A stretch of 64,000 nt of DNA, taken from Mytilus trossulus (Eukaryota > Mollusca > Bivalvia > Mytilida > Mytilidae). The position numbers were made by a program, and so were the translations under genes. Shown here in pieces: positions 36,193-49,380 of the stretch. Location of the stretch: contig NC_086386.1 in assembly GCF_036588685.1 (NCBI RefSeq), forward strand, positions 68,322,682 through 68,386,681. Reading direction: 5' to 3'. The notes under the pieces are model-generated. The model saw only the letters and a program-made list of their open reading frames with translations. It was not told the DNA's origin and did no database searches. How positions within the stretch are numbered: position 1 is the first letter of the stretch; each line of letters opens with the position of its first letter.

Positions 36193-38589
36193 AAACAGCG
36201 AAATTGGACAATGGGTATCTATAAGCTCTAATCAGTCAGATAGTAACTAGCATTGCTGGATAATGCTGCTTATACATTATGCAAATACAGGAAATAATGA
36301 TGATGAGAATAGATTATTGATAGAAGCCATTAGTCATTGTGTTCCCTTATATTTTCTATGTTTTCTCTTTCAGTAGTTTTTGTGTTTGTTTTGAAGCAAA
36401 TTCTCTTCATTTACATAGTGAAATATGTACATCCTTTATAATAAGAGTTAGATATTTTCTATGTGTGATCATTATCAAAAATAAAAACTTACCTTGAGCC
36501 ATTATGATCAATTGTCAGTGCTCAGGTGTACTCTAAATGTATAATAGTAAAATGGGATAAGGGAAGCATGTTTTTCCCAAATATCACATTTTTATTTTTT
36601 TATTTTTTTTTTTAGAATTAGCTGTTTAAAAGGACCTGCTGGTGATAGTTTTGTGAGAAATATATATTTTATTTATTTTGGATTTTTTGTCTTTTTAAGA
36701 CCTTGATTAAAACCAACCAATTTAATTCTATGTTGTATGTCCAATCATTTTAGGGGATAAAGATTACATGAGGACCATTTTGCTGGCTTGATAGTTATCA
36801 ATTTTCAAGACTGTATGTTAGACTACTTAAGAGAAAGAAAAAAAACCTTGTGCATTCTATTCATGAACATTTCAAGATATTTATCATTAAAATATATACT
36901 CAGATACTCAATTTAAAAAAATATGTATGTGTATTTGTAAAAAAAAATAGCATAAATTGTACAAGGTGCAAAGGATCTAGAATCTGTTATACAAATATCA
37001 ATGATCATGTTGTTGTTAAACATGTTAAAGTAATATTTTGATTTATGATAGGATTTAAACCTTTTTAATTTTAAAAAGATAGTTTTCTGTGAAGAGTGTC
37101 AGTAAGCTCGATATATGTGTGTCATGTTTGTTAGAAATAGCTCAAAATATGTCTTGTAATTTTCTTCTATCTATTTACTTTACAAGTTTTATTGCCGTTT
37201 TGCAGTTTTATGTGCCTTTTTATAAATTGAATTTATATATACCATTGTATGGATGTTAATATACTGTTGTTAGTTATTTAAATATTAGAATAGGTCAAAC
37301 TTGTAGAGAGAAGAAATGTTTTGAATATTTATCATAAAATAATCTATTTATAGGTATTGTATTTTGAAATAGATATTTATTTATAAACTCTAGTGTTTGA
37401 TGATAAAGCTGTCTTACAGCAGAAACCCTTCATGTGTTAACTTATTGTCTTGCAAGTGGTTAATCCTGTTCAGATTGTAACAACACAGTGACAGATAACT
37501 GTTGAACTCTGAAATTTTCTTTGTTGCCAAGGCAGAACTAAAGTTATTCCAAATTCAGTGTTCTACCTTTTCATATATATGGTCAATACTTTTAAGATTT
37601 TAGTGGTAGCCATACATCTGAAGGCATTGTGTTTGTTCACAATAAATTAAATTATTTGACTGAACATTAGAAAATGTTTCTTTGCACAAATCAAAGGATT
37701 GTTTAATTAATTTTAATTTAGGAAATTTACGATTTCTGAAATGGCCCTAGTTTTAATGCACAGATTTAAGTATTTATTAGATTTTATTATATGTTTCTGC
37801 GTCTATGATAGGGCATCATGTACTTTGGTCTCTCTCTGTTTATCAGGTGGTTAGTCCGTCCAGTAACAAGTTAAAGTTTTGTTTTAAGGCAGTTTACCAT
37901 GAAGTGATCAGTTAAAATTTTTGTTTGCATGTTTGTTTTGATTAGAATATTTCAAATAAAACAGATTATGCAGTTCAAACAAAATAAAACTTAAGATTGT
38001 GCAAGTTTTAAGGTGTCAACTTCTTGTTTTCTATAAAATTTGAATAGACTATTAATATACTCTTATAAATTATAAAATATTGCATTTTATTCTAAAGGAT
38101 CTCATTTCTTTTTTTTTTGGGGGGGGAGGGGAGGGTTGTTATGGCAAGTAATTATGTATAACTCATTATTTTTGTAACGGCATGTCACATACCTTAATGC
38201 TTTGTTCAGTGTAGCTCTCTTTAAAAAAAATGAAATGTGAGAGTTCCAATATGATTAACCACTTGCAAGAACAATATAATTAACTGATGTTTTCTGCTGT
38301 TTAAATCTTTGTTGTTTTATAGCTTCTATATTTGAAATGTTGTGTATTTATTGTAAGGCCAAGTTATGAGGAAAAGAGATTTTTTAATGTAAATTTGCAT
38401 TTGTTATTCTGCTATAAGTAAATTTAGAAATGATATATTACAATTAAAAAATTCACATACCTCCAGAGTTTTTATACATATACTTCCATTTGGCAGTCAT
38501 CTTTATGTTCTTGAACATAGCCAAGAATCCTGTCATTCTTGTTAATTATTGTTGTTGTTGCCTTATTTCTGTTGTTGTTGTTTATGGAT
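36193..38589. other. Gene-free stretch after ADCY9
   Basis: AT-rich, with a G run at about 38119-38136. A weak family F-like patch ('gttaaagttttgttttaagg') lies at about 37830-37930. No exon was recognised. Confidence 0.45.
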
Positions 38590-38830
38590 ATATAAAAAAA
38601 GAAGATGTGGTATGATTGCCAATGAGACAACCATCCATAAGAGACCAAAATGACACAGAAATTAACAACTCTAGGTCACTATACTGCCTTCAACATTGAG
38701 CAAAGCCCATACTGCATAGTCAGCTATAAAAGTCCCCGAAATGACAATGTAAAACAATTCAAACGAGAAAACTAATAAAAACTGAAAAACAAATAACACA
38801 TAAACAAACGACAACCACTGAATTATGAGT
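38590..38830 (+). repeat. Family A partial copy
   Basis: 'aagaagatgtggtatgattg', 'ccatccataagagaccaaaa', 'gcaaagcccatactgcatag' and 'caaacgacaaccactgaatt' match family A, in the orientation opposite to 41265-41918. Confidence 0.85.
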
Positions 38831-38954
38831 TTGTATATCCTGGAACTAGAATTACTGTCGATAATCCTTATTTATGATAGATACCAAATGTCCTGGATTT
38901 TCCTGGATATTTCATTTATGGTTTAGCCGTAGTTTGCATACATTCTTATAGTAA

Positions 38955-39045
38955 ATTTTTATTCATTTTGTACATTGGAACTTTTGGTTCCTTGGTAACC
39001 ATGACATCCATGAATTTTTTTATCCAACGTGTAATGAATCCACAG
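38955..39045 (+). repeat. MITE partial copy, 'aatgaatccacagta' end
   Basis: The terminal 'aatgaatccacagta' and 'atccatgaatttttttatcc' match the 20510-20722 element. Only one end is present. Confidence 0.5.
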
Positions 39046-39702
39046 TAAAATGAAGGAGAAGAAAAGAAGGGGCAATCTAAAACCATAAGTGTAACAAAAC
39101 AACTTCATGGCTAACAAGAATAAGGATAAAAGACAGCATAATTCTAAAGACAATGCACAAAAAAGTAAAAATTGAGTTACAAGTACCAGAGTGAACATTG
39201 GTAGTGTGAAATGGATAAATATTCCATAACACACAACCCTTATTTGTAAGTCTGTAAAACATTCTTAAGGAAGACTTTGAACAATTTTATTTCAAATCAA
39301 TTTTATCAATTTGCAACCCTGGTTTCAAAATATTTGTAGTAAGCCTCTATCTTCTATCAAGTTAATTATGATAGATATCAACTGGGTTATACAATGTATA
39401 TACTGCATGTGCAGGCACTGCAGGCATGTTTGCTACACAGAAATAGAAAGTAATCAATGGTAAATTTCAATCATAAGTCACTTGTCAAGTTTAATTCTCA
39501 ACTAATCCTCTGTCAATTCTAGTTGTAAATAAAGATATGAAGCAGACTTGTTGGGCCCTTAATAGCTTGTGGTTTGTTGTGACCATACTTTGACCTATAA
39601 TGGTTTACTTTTACAGCAGTTTGAAATCAGACTTGATAGTAGAAAATACCAAAGGGATACTAGTATTCATAAACTGTTATCACAGAGATCGTTATCAAAG
39701 GT

Positions 39703-39790
39703 ACCAGAATTATAATTTAGTACACCAGAAGCGTGTTTCGTCTACATAAGACTCATCAATGACACTCAGATCAAAATAGTTAAAAAGCCT
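39703..39790 (+). repeat. Family E fragment
   Basis: 'tagtacaccagaagcgtgtt', 'tcgtctacataagactcatc' and 'gacactcagatcaaaatagt' are related to 17495-17600. Confidence 0.5.
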
Positions 39791-39869
39791 TGTTTTTTTT
39801 TGTAATTTTGTTAATGCAAATATTGAAATTAAAATAGAAATACATTTTATACAATGTACTTGTAAGGTA

Positions 39870-40455
39870 AATGGCTAAACAATCACCACGGAAATGAGAT
39901 GTGCCAATGCTTATATATCTGTATTCCAAATGTTGACCTACCACTACAGGTTCCCCAAAACAAACTAATACATGATAACCAAGAAAAGTTTCAGTCATAA
40001 GTCCCTGACTGAGGGGGCCGGCCAAATAATCTCAAAGGTAATGAGATGATCCAATGCTTATACAACTGCATACCAATTATCAGTAACCTACCACAAGTGG
40101 TTCCCCATAAACTGACCTAATCACAAACTAATACATGATAACCAAGAAAAAGTTTCAAAGTCATAAGTCCCTGACTGAGGGGGCCGGCCAAATAATCTCA
40201 AAGGTAATGAGATGATCCAATGCTTATACAACTGCATACCAATTATCAGTAACTTACCACTAGTGGTTCCCCATAAACTGATCTAATCACAAACTAATAC
40301 ATGAAACAAAGTAAAAATTGAAAAGTCAATAGACCATGACTAAGGGCATGGATATGGTAATGAGATAAGCCAATGCTTAAACAACTGCATTCCTAACATC
40401 TTTGACTAACCACTAGTGGTTCATCATAAGCTAGACCTAATCACAAACTAATATA
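39870..40455. repeat. Tandem repeat, four copies of about 150-166 bp
   Basis: The landmark 'ggtaatgagatgatccaatg' or its variants starts units at about 39890, 40037, 40203 and 40356. Periods are about 147, 166 and 153 bp. The two middle units are nearly identical, while the outer ones are diverged or shortened. Shared blocks are 'accactagtggttccccata', 'aatcacaaactaatacatga' and 'gtccctgactgagggggccg'. The - strand frame at 39780-40025 is a by-product. Confidence 0.9.
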
Positions 40456-40752
40456 TTATTGATGACACTGCCGTCGTTGTCATTATTGACACTGGAAACA
40501 GCATACCTATGTCTGGCTTTTTGACTTCGTCAAGCGAAAGATAACCTAACAAAAATCACCACCAAATGACTAACTGCATAAGAAAAAAAACCCCACAGAA
40601 AACATTAGACTGAACATTCAATTTGAAAACAAGAAAATCTGTTTGAGGTGAAACAAGTCTCTCTTTATGGTCCATGAATACCTTGTAGTTTTTCTCCAGT
40701 TTGGTTTTGCAGTGGCCCATTTTACCGTGTAATATGTTTTGTAATTCCTGTT

Positions 40753-41020
40753 ATTTTTTATGCCCCATTTATGGGCATTATGTTTTCTGGTTTGTGCATC
40801 CATTCTTTCATCCATCCGTCTGTAAAATTTTTGACAGAGTTGAAGTCAAATCATCCTGAAACTTATGTTCCCTATGATATGATCTTTCTAATTTTAATGC
40901 CAAATTGAGACTTTTGATCCCAATTTCACGGTCCACTGAACGTTTAAATGATAGTGTGATTGAGTGGATGCCAGAGTGGTGCATCGGTGTACTATGGTCA
41001 GCATGGACACATTCTTGTTA
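40753..41020 (+). repeat. Family F copy
   Basis: It runs from 'tatgccccatttatgggcat' through 'gagttgaagtcaaatcatcc' to 'ggacacattcttgtt'. Same orientation as the copies inside ADCY9. Confidence 0.85.
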
Positions 41021-41264
41021 TTAGATGTGTTGAGATAACATGCATGCTCACAACCTACTGCACAACTCACAAAAATAAAATATTGTTGATAATTCTAGAC
41101 TTGATCTGTATCTGCCATTACAACTAATCTAAGTCAGCACAATATCTACTGGTCTAACTAGGAAAACAACTAGTAAATTTTGGGAGGATGGAATTACCGG
41201 AATTGTTTTGTTATAAATTAGGCCTCTATTTTTTCTTCTATTTACATTTCTAATGTCTCTGGTT

Positions 41265-41918
41265 TTTATAGCCTGTCTATCGATACTTGTAACTTGGCAT
41301 TGCACAAGGTCATGTTTTTCTCTGGCTGTTTATGACGTCTTTACACTAAATCCATTGTATGTTGGATGTGTACAGATTATTAAAGTGTTTAGTCTTAGAG
41401 GCATGATTTTTTTATTAGTACTCTCAGATCTGTTCATTGTGTCTTTTTGTGTCAGGATGTATAAGTACCCGGCCACGTCCACTTGTATTTTTTGTCTATC
41501 TGATGAGTTAAGCCTTTTTTTAACTGATTTTTATAGTTTGTTTTTTTGTTGTACTGTTATACCACTGTCCCAGGTTAGGGGGAGGGTTGGGATACCGCTA
41601 ACATGTTTAACCCAGCCACATTGTTTATGTATGTGCCTGTCCCAAGTCAGGAGCCTGTAATTCAGTGGTTGTCGTTTGTTTATGTGTTACATATTTGTTT
41701 TTCATTCATTTTTTTACATAAATAAATAAGGCCTTTAGTTTTCTTGTTTGAATTGTTTTACATTGTCTCATCTGTGTCTTTTAGCTGACTATGCGGTATG
41801 GGCTTTGCTCATTGTTGAAGGCAGTACGGTAACCTATAGTTGTTAATGTTTGTGTCATTTTGGTCTTTTGTGGATAGTTGTCTCATTGGCAATCATACCA
41901 CATCTTCTTTTTTATATA
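41265..41918 (-). repeat. Family A, longest copy
   Basis: From 'gcctgtctatcgatacttgt' it continues into the block shared with 2558-3046 (from about 41430) and ends at 'accacatcttctttttta'. The 135-codon frame at 41253-41660 lies in this repeat and has no conserved domain. Confidence 0.85.
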
Positions 41919-44852
41919 TTCTATAGGTAATGATTTTTTTTTTATTGTTGAAAACCTTACAGTGGCCCTGTGATAGCTTATAACCACTCCATTTTAACAC
42001 TAGTAGATTGGCAAACATATCTCCTTTTTCTTTTTTTTTTATATATAACAGGATATTGTCTTAGATGGGGAGATGTATTGAGGCTGGATAAACAAAACAA
42101 TGATTAAAACTAGCATTTTAATTTTTGTCAGTTATTCTGCTACAATATGTATCAGTATCACAAAAAATCTTGCATAATATGTACTTTTTGATAACTCACT
42201 GTTCATTATACATACATAAAGTAAAATCATGAATTTACAGTATACCTGTTCAGCTTCTGTGACAAAGATTAAAAGTTAAGTCTAAACACAATATACATAT
42301 ATTTAATAAATAAAAGTATTCAATGCTAAATCTGTATTTCATACTGAATCTGTACAGAATAAATTACTATACAATTAATATAATTTAATATGGTATGAAA
42401 CATTTAAAATGTGTAAAATTGGTTAAAAAAAGTAAGTTATACAATCTTTATTAAAATTTCCTTTAAGGTTCAGTCATTCTCACTTAAATAATAAACCCTG
42501 TTGCAAAATTGGTCCTTATACATTGACTTTTTTTTTTACTGCTATCAAACATAAGTGATGAGGCCATTCAAATTTATTCAGAGTTTTGTGGATTTTAGAG
42601 AGAGAAAAAAGTGAAAAATAGCAAATGTATTTTTTTTGGTTGGAAAATGAACTAATGAACAAATTTCTAATCAAGGTACAATAAATTACAATTTTTATTT
42701 CTAATTAAGAATATGGCACAGTATATTTTTCATTTAAATTTGATAAGTCAAGTTGTCTACATCTTTACACACACACCTAATGAACGAAAAAACAGGGTAT
42801 TTATAGAATTCAGATTACCGTGTAGAGGAAAGAAATTCCATTTCATTATTAAAAATAATAGATGGAGATTATTGTGAAGAATAATTTTCTAACAATCATG
42901 ACTTTTAAATAAACTATTCTGCTCAGCTGGCATTACAAATACTAAATATAAAAGTTTTTATATGATTGAACAATAACACAAGTTACACAACTGTTCTAAT
43001 CATACTTTTGGTGGATACTTATCTCTCAAGAGCAATCAACATCATGATTAACTACACCCAAAACATTTTTTAGTCCTCTTCTAAAAAAAATCCAGTCATT
43101 TTTAATTTTAAAACAATAAAAACTTTTTTGGACGGATAAATTGAACTATAATATGAAAACATGAATTAAATGTATTTTTTTTTAAATGTTGCTAATTTTA
43201 TTTAAAATCTATACCAACTCAGAAATTCAGATGGCTGCCACAAATTGCAGACCCTTATTGCTTTTTTTTAACATAAAAGTTTGATACTGAATACAAAATC
43301 AGATTTTGAAAGCAATACTCAATGAGGTATCAATTGACCTTTATAGATATGAAAATGAGAATAAATATTAAAATTTTTATTCATTTTTTAAGTATAAAAA
43401 AAGATGCAGAAGTTATCAAGGGCACTTTCCTGTTTGAGTTCCTGGTAAGGCGATAAAACAACTGTAAAATATATGTTAAAATTAAATAGCACCATAGGTC
43501 AGAAATAAAATTCTGTAAATGCTTTGAAATGCTTTGTACAATAGCCAACACCTTAAATGCAAAGAGATGGATAACATTATGTGATGTATATAAAACAAGT
43601 GCAGAGGAATATACATGTGCAGTGAATTATGCATACTACTTACTATAAGTAGAGTTATAAAATATTGGGTCATGCATCTATGTCCTTATGAAATCCAATT
43701 TCCTCCTATCTACCTTTTAAATTTTACAAATATTTTCTAATTCACATAAAATATTATAATTCACAACTGCACTTATTACTAAGCAAATGCTGTTTAGTTT
43801 TTATTCCATTTCAATTATACTGTAGAAAATCTGGTGATAAAGTTTTGTGACCAAGAAATACAATGGCTACCCATTATAAATATTTTAGAGCTCTAGACAT
43901 TATCATATAAGTGTAGATGATTCATAGTTTATCTTCATCATATGGGTATTTACTACTATGTATTTATGCAAATGACTAATAAATTAATTAAATATGAATA
44001 CTATTTTATCAATGGTACAAAATGTATGACTAAGTCAGACTAACTGGCCACAATGAAAACAAATCCAATAAAAAACACTTTTACAGTATATTAGCTTGAC
44101 CAAACTGTAAGAGTAAGTGGTTCAATAGCAAAAATATAAGTTGAAGAAAATACAATCTAATATTCATAGGTAAACAGGACTCAATATCAATACTTGCAAG
44201 AAGACAAAGTGCTTGTTTAGTTCTATTGGTTTTGATATTTTTTGTAAAAATTTACCACAAAAATTTGCAAATAATTCATGGCCAAACAAGGCTAAAGAAT
44301 AATGCTGTTGGCAGGCTACAATTTTCTAATATTACAAAAAAATGTCTAAAGAAAATTTAAATACACTTTTAACGAATTGAACAACAGTTTTTCTTGAGTC
44401 AAAATATACAATCATGATTATCCTGATTTACAGGATTAACAGAGATTTATCAAATTATAAATCACATTATAAATGAAATATGTGAGGTATAGATCAGTGA
44501 CACAGTAATACAATAAATAACATTTAGATGTATACATCTGTTTTCTTCAGCATGTGTCAATTCATTAAATGCATTGCTTTCAAAAAAAAAAAAACCTAGT
44601 TAAACAATTGAATGTTTTCACTCTTACATTAATACATGTATGGTTAAATATATAATTCTATATAATTACATTCGATGTAAGTTTCATTATAATACGTTAT
44701 TCTGATTGGCTAACATGTTATTCCGTAAACAATTGCATCAGACAATAACATTTATCATGCATGATGACACGAGGTCCCACAAAAAAGTGCACAGGTGAAT
44801 TAAATAAAACTTGATAAAAATCGTGTTTTCATGATTTTAGCTAAAAAAATGT
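41919..44852. other. Gene-free AT-rich stretch
   Basis: No exon, tandem array or clear hairpin was recognised in about 2.9 kb. An A run lies at 44583-44594. A stretch at about 44685-44745 ('ttctgattggctaaca') resembles a mussel MITE from memory only. Confidence 0.4.
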
Positions 44853-45024
44853 AATTATAAGTATTGAATACTTCTTTTTGAAACTTTATAGGGTTGTAAA
44901 AGCGTTGACCGTGCGTACATTTTTAGAATGAAGCGCTTCCGCGCTTCATACAAAATGTACCTCGGTCAACACTTTTACCACCCAATAAATTTACAAAAAG
45001 AAGCATTCAATTCTTAAATATAAG
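44853..45024. repeat. Fold-back (hairpin) element, arms about 80 bp
   Basis: The left arm 'ataagtattgaatacttctt', 'ggttgtaaaagcgttgaccg', 'tacattttt', 'atgaagcgc' is mirrored by 'gcgcttcat', 'aaaatgtacctcggtcaaca', 'cttttaccaccc' and 'aaaaagaagcattcaattct'. The loop is only a few bases, around 44941. Confidence 0.9.
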
Positions 45025-45089
45025 TGCAAAATGTAATGATCTATGTCTATTACATATATGTATACAACATGTACAATATTCTAATAAAA

Positions 45090-45260
45090 GCTAATCCAGA
45101 AAAAAATGTATGGGGGGGTTGGAAGGCACATTGTATTGATAATGGTAGGTATCAGAGAAACTTTTCACACTATAATTCTCAATTACAATTGTCTGGGTGG
45201 TGGGTGCTGACAAAAACTGCCTTCCCCCCCTAACCCCCTACATTTTTTTCTGGAATAGCC
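45090..45260. repeat. MITE with inverted ends 'gctaatccagaaaaaaatgta'-like
   Basis: The left arm 'ctaatccagaaaaaaatgta' followed by a G run and 'ggaaggca' faces 'tgccttcc', a C run and 'tacatttttttctggaatag'. The element is about 170 bp. It stands 65 bp after the previous hairpin. Confidence 0.85.
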
Positions 45261-46611
45261 CTAATAAAATCAACTGGATTTTTTTTCTGCTCTTAAGAAT
45301 ATTCAGGTTCGTAGCTGAAATGTTGTTGGATATAAACCAAAATTTTGCTTATGGTATAAAAAGTTAATTCCTAGCCATAAAAATGGGACTCATATTATAT
45401 TTGTCATATGACTTTAAACTTAGAATAGGGAAGGACTTGACATAAGAGGTGTCAAAATATCAAATGGTTAGAGATGAAAACCAGAATGGCACAAAATAAT
45501 ATTAAATTGACAGATGACAGAATCTAAGTAAATGAAGATAGAAATAAAGATGTATTCCAAAACATGAAATCTAAATATTGAAATTGACATTTTCAACAGT
45601 GTTAAGTAGGCTGAAAGCACATAAAATTTTATTTTAGAATCAAGTTGCCATCACAAATGTTCCTAACACAATTTTTCTCGTAAATGTTTCAACCTAAAAA
45701 TTGCTGGAAATATTTTGTCTTCATAAACACAGAAGTAAACAAAGATTGAGTTGTGTATTAACAGGTAATCACATAAAATATAGTAATAAATTGTAAACAA
45801 TATCAACTGTTATAAAAATCAATGGTCTACAAAGGTGGACAAATATTATATAAAATAAATTAAATTAAAGTCATCATGGTCATTTGTACACAAAAATTCT
45901 AAATCCATACAATTTATTTCAAGGTCATATACAACTATGTGAAATCAACAGTTACATAAATTTTGGACAATTCTAGAATATCAGTTTAAAAGTGATCTAT
46001 GCTTAAAACATTTTAGCAAACCAAATAACCTAGTCTTTCTGAAAACTTAATCCTCAAAACAGTTCCCTTTAAAATCTATCTAGCCAAATTACAAAAAATA
46101 AAATAAAAAAAATTCAATTAATAAATAACCATGATAACGTAAAAAATATATCTGCTAAAAATATTCATATAATGAAATATTTTTAAATTTCAATTACATG
46201 TATTATGTATAAATAAATGATGTTGTATTTCATATATATATATGATGTGCAGTGCTACGATTTCTTCACATATGATTTAGATTATAAATTTACAAGTAGC
46301 CCTGATAGGACAAATTCATTCCTTTGTGATGAACAGAACAGTACAATATATGCTCTACATCTTTGCACTTTAGAAACAGTTTTGATATTTAAAGGGTCTT
46401 GTAATGCAAAGTATACAGTGATTTAAAATGTAATTATATACATGTAGTATTAAAGTGACATTTCCTATGATCTGCTGATCAATTTAAAAGATTTTCAAAA
46501 ATAGTTATTTAACCTGTGTAAAAAACAGCATAAAATACTTATGATGTACAGCACAATTTATCTAACATATGATATAATAAAATGAAACACAATAAAATAA
46601 CACATGATCTT
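45261..46611. other. Probable OBI1 3' UTR and downstream DNA
   Basis: No coding segment was seen. Since OBI1 is on the - strand, its 3' UTR should occupy the part next to 46611. The poly(A) site was not fixed. TTTATT, the complement of AATAAA, occurs for example near 45912. Confidence 0.35.
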
Positions 46612-48652
46612 TTACATTTTACGTGTAGCCTTGATAGGACTAAGTGACATTTCTAAGTCATCACTAGAGTCAAACAACCTTTTCTTTGGTTCTGGAAGGT
46701 AAGAGTCTGTACCATTGCCTAGACTTGAGCTATTGGAGATATAGCTATAGGCCGATTCTTGTATAGGTTTGAGGGAGGCTGTAGACGATGGTATGTATGC
46801 TGAGGAACTGTATCTTGTGTTGGAATCTGTATACTGTGTACCTGAAAATGAGACGGGATACTCAGGATTAGAGGTGGTAGAGCTATACTTGGTTAAATCT
46901 GTTAATGGAATGTCTAAACTTGACGACCGTGTTCTCAAACCGTCTGATGAAGCTCTGTTTCTTGGATTAACACCTAAATCAACATCTGTATAGGCAAATG
47001 TTGAATGTGCTTTAACCGGCCCGTGAGTGCTAGTTGTATACATAGAAGGTTTATCACCATTATACAATGCTGAGGACGTTGTGGTGATGCCATCAGAACT
47101 AACGGGGTAAGTGCTGGGAATATTAGACATACTAGGTTTACCACGTGATAATGAAGAAACCGTTGTACCCATATCAGAATAAGATCGTGATCTAACAGAC
47201 TGTGGCCTAGGAGGAAGTGAGGACATGTAATCCTTACCGTGACTATCATCACGAAAAGCGCTGTAACTTGGCAGTGAGCTTCGTACTTTGTAGTCTCTGG
47301 GAATGTCATCAGCTGTATGGCTTACTAAACTCTCAGCTGGTTTAGACATATATAAATTATCTAACGATGGACTTCTTCCAAACCTTAGAGAAGTTGGATA
47401 TTTTTTGTTTATAGATGATGAATATGTACTTCCAATATCATTATCTTTTAAATTGAGTGAGTCCAAAGATGATCTGTGTTGTGGATAGTCCTTTGTGTAT
47501 TTCATGTCTGTTGGCAAGGCACTTTCTGTACGCTCACTTCCTGTTCTGTAAGAAGCACTGTATGAGGGAAGACTAGATGGGCCGTATAAATCACTACTGC
47601 TGGTTGGACCATTACTGTTATAGTATTTTGAAGAGTATGTACTTTCTGGTACGTATGTCCCTATATCATCTAGTAATGAATCTCTAGACTTAAAGTCGTG
47701 AAGATCTTTTGTTTTATAATCGTCAACAAAGTTATCAGTATTTTGATAGGTTTTGGACGGTAAATCCATGCTGGAATCATCATTTAGATTGTGAACTTTC
47801 TTTTCAGCACGATTAAGTAACTTCATACAGTCAGTAAAGTCCGGTGTAAGAGAAATATCTAGATCATCCAGTTCCCTCTGGATCTGTTGTGTGTCGTCAA
47901 ATCCTTTATCTGTTCTATAAGATTTGCATGGATTTTCAAGTGCAAAACTATCATTTAAACTTTCATCATGTCCATTAGATGACCTTTTCCATAAATTGTC
48001 ATCGGATCGTTCATAAGACTTAGTCTTCGGAACGTAAATATCACTGTCATCTTTAGAGAAAGATTTATAACTTCTATTGTCTTCAATACTGCTGGGTTTT
48101 GACAGATTCAGAGAATCGTTCGGTGACTTTTTCAGAACTCCTTTAACTGGAGATGATACGCTGATAGATGAATGCTGTTTCATTGGACTAGGCATTTCTA
48201 GGTCAAAGGAAGTTGTGACATTTTTGTCATGTGGTAATTCAAATGTTACCCTCTTTCCTGACTTTCCATTAACTTTACTGTAGCTTTTAGATTGATAAGA
48301 ACTTAGATAGTCCCTGTCGTTTATACTTCCGTTGCTGCTTTTTAAGTTTGATTTTGTAGTTTTATATGACTTAAGATATTCATCATCCAAAGCATGCCTG
48401 TAAGACTCACCGTTGACAACAGGTTCTGTAAAGAGCTTTCGTTTTGAAGGATTTTCATACGGCTCTTGACTGGCTAAGTAATCTTTGTGGGCTGAACTTT
48501 GGTTTCTGTCCTTCCCTCTATAATTATCTGCATCTTTCTGTAATTCTTCAATATATTTGTCACTTTTCTCCAAAGCTTTATTTAGTCTCCCATTGTCTTT
48601 CTCTAAACTCTGCACTTTTGTTTCTAGGGTTGAAACTGTGGTTCTTCCATAC
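46612..48652 (-). CDS. OBI1: OBI1 coding exon 6: last coiled coil and long disordered tail
   Basis: The exon completes Arg206 and encodes residues 207-885, with stop TAA at 46612-46614. It opens with a coiled coil containing LNKALEKSDKYIEELQ, the best conserved block outside the RING. Then follow about 630 residues rich in Ser, Tyr, Asp and Pro with many 'YSS', 'SLPSYSA' and 'SPSLDN' motifs and no folded domain. SP sites (for example MPSPMKQ, SSPVKG, LSPIKA) are candidate CDK targets. The end LSPIKATRKM resembles the human end (SPSKATKS, recalled from memory). The acceptor is cattgtag/g. The open frame extends a few codons further upstream, but that part is intron. Confidence 0.93.
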
Positions 48653-49380
48653 CTACAATGTGACAACAAAAAAGTAAATAAACATTTAATTAAACCATTT
48701 TAGATTTTTCTTCCTATTTTTCAGGAATTGTATTTTTACTTTTTTTTTAAAAGATATTGATGTAATCTATTCAACTTGACACTTGCTGATATACTGCTAA
48801 CACATCATGTTTTTATCTTAATGATAAATTTACAGTAATGGGGTACTTAGGAGCATGATATCATTTTGTTAATGATGACACTTTGACAAGTTCTAATATT
48901 TGTATTGCGATGGTTTTTCTGACACTTGATAATCAGGTAATGTAACTCTAGATTTGTTTGTTATATATAAACTCTGCTGGATTATATTAGAATTGAAATA
49001 GCATTGTAGACTCGTGAAGAATTTCAATAATAAAATCATTTCAAACTTTAAACTGTAAAATTATATTTTGTTTGTGTGACAAATTTCATGTAATTTATTC
49101 TGCATATATATCTATCATACAAGTTTATTTATGCATGTTTCTTGGTATGGATTTGACAGCTTAAAAACTGACCAGCACATCTTTGAATTTCTAAATGAAG
49201 AATTAAATGAAAACATGTGAAAAATAAATTGATACTTGCAACTTACAAAGACACATTATTTTGACTCCAAGCAGTCTTTGCACTTATTCCTTCATACTTT
49301 GGATCTGAGCTATGAGTAAAACCAGTAATATCAAATTTGCAATGCAAATAAATTAAGAATTAATCTTTTTTTAATCTCAC

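Noticed and set aside
41253-41660. 135-codon open frame with hydrophobic stretches
   Set aside because: It lies in dispersed repeat family A, whose other copy at 2558-3046 does not keep the frame; no conserved protein.
46769-48677. Several + strand frames of 60-77 codons
   Set aside because: They are antisense shadows of the large OBI1 last exon.
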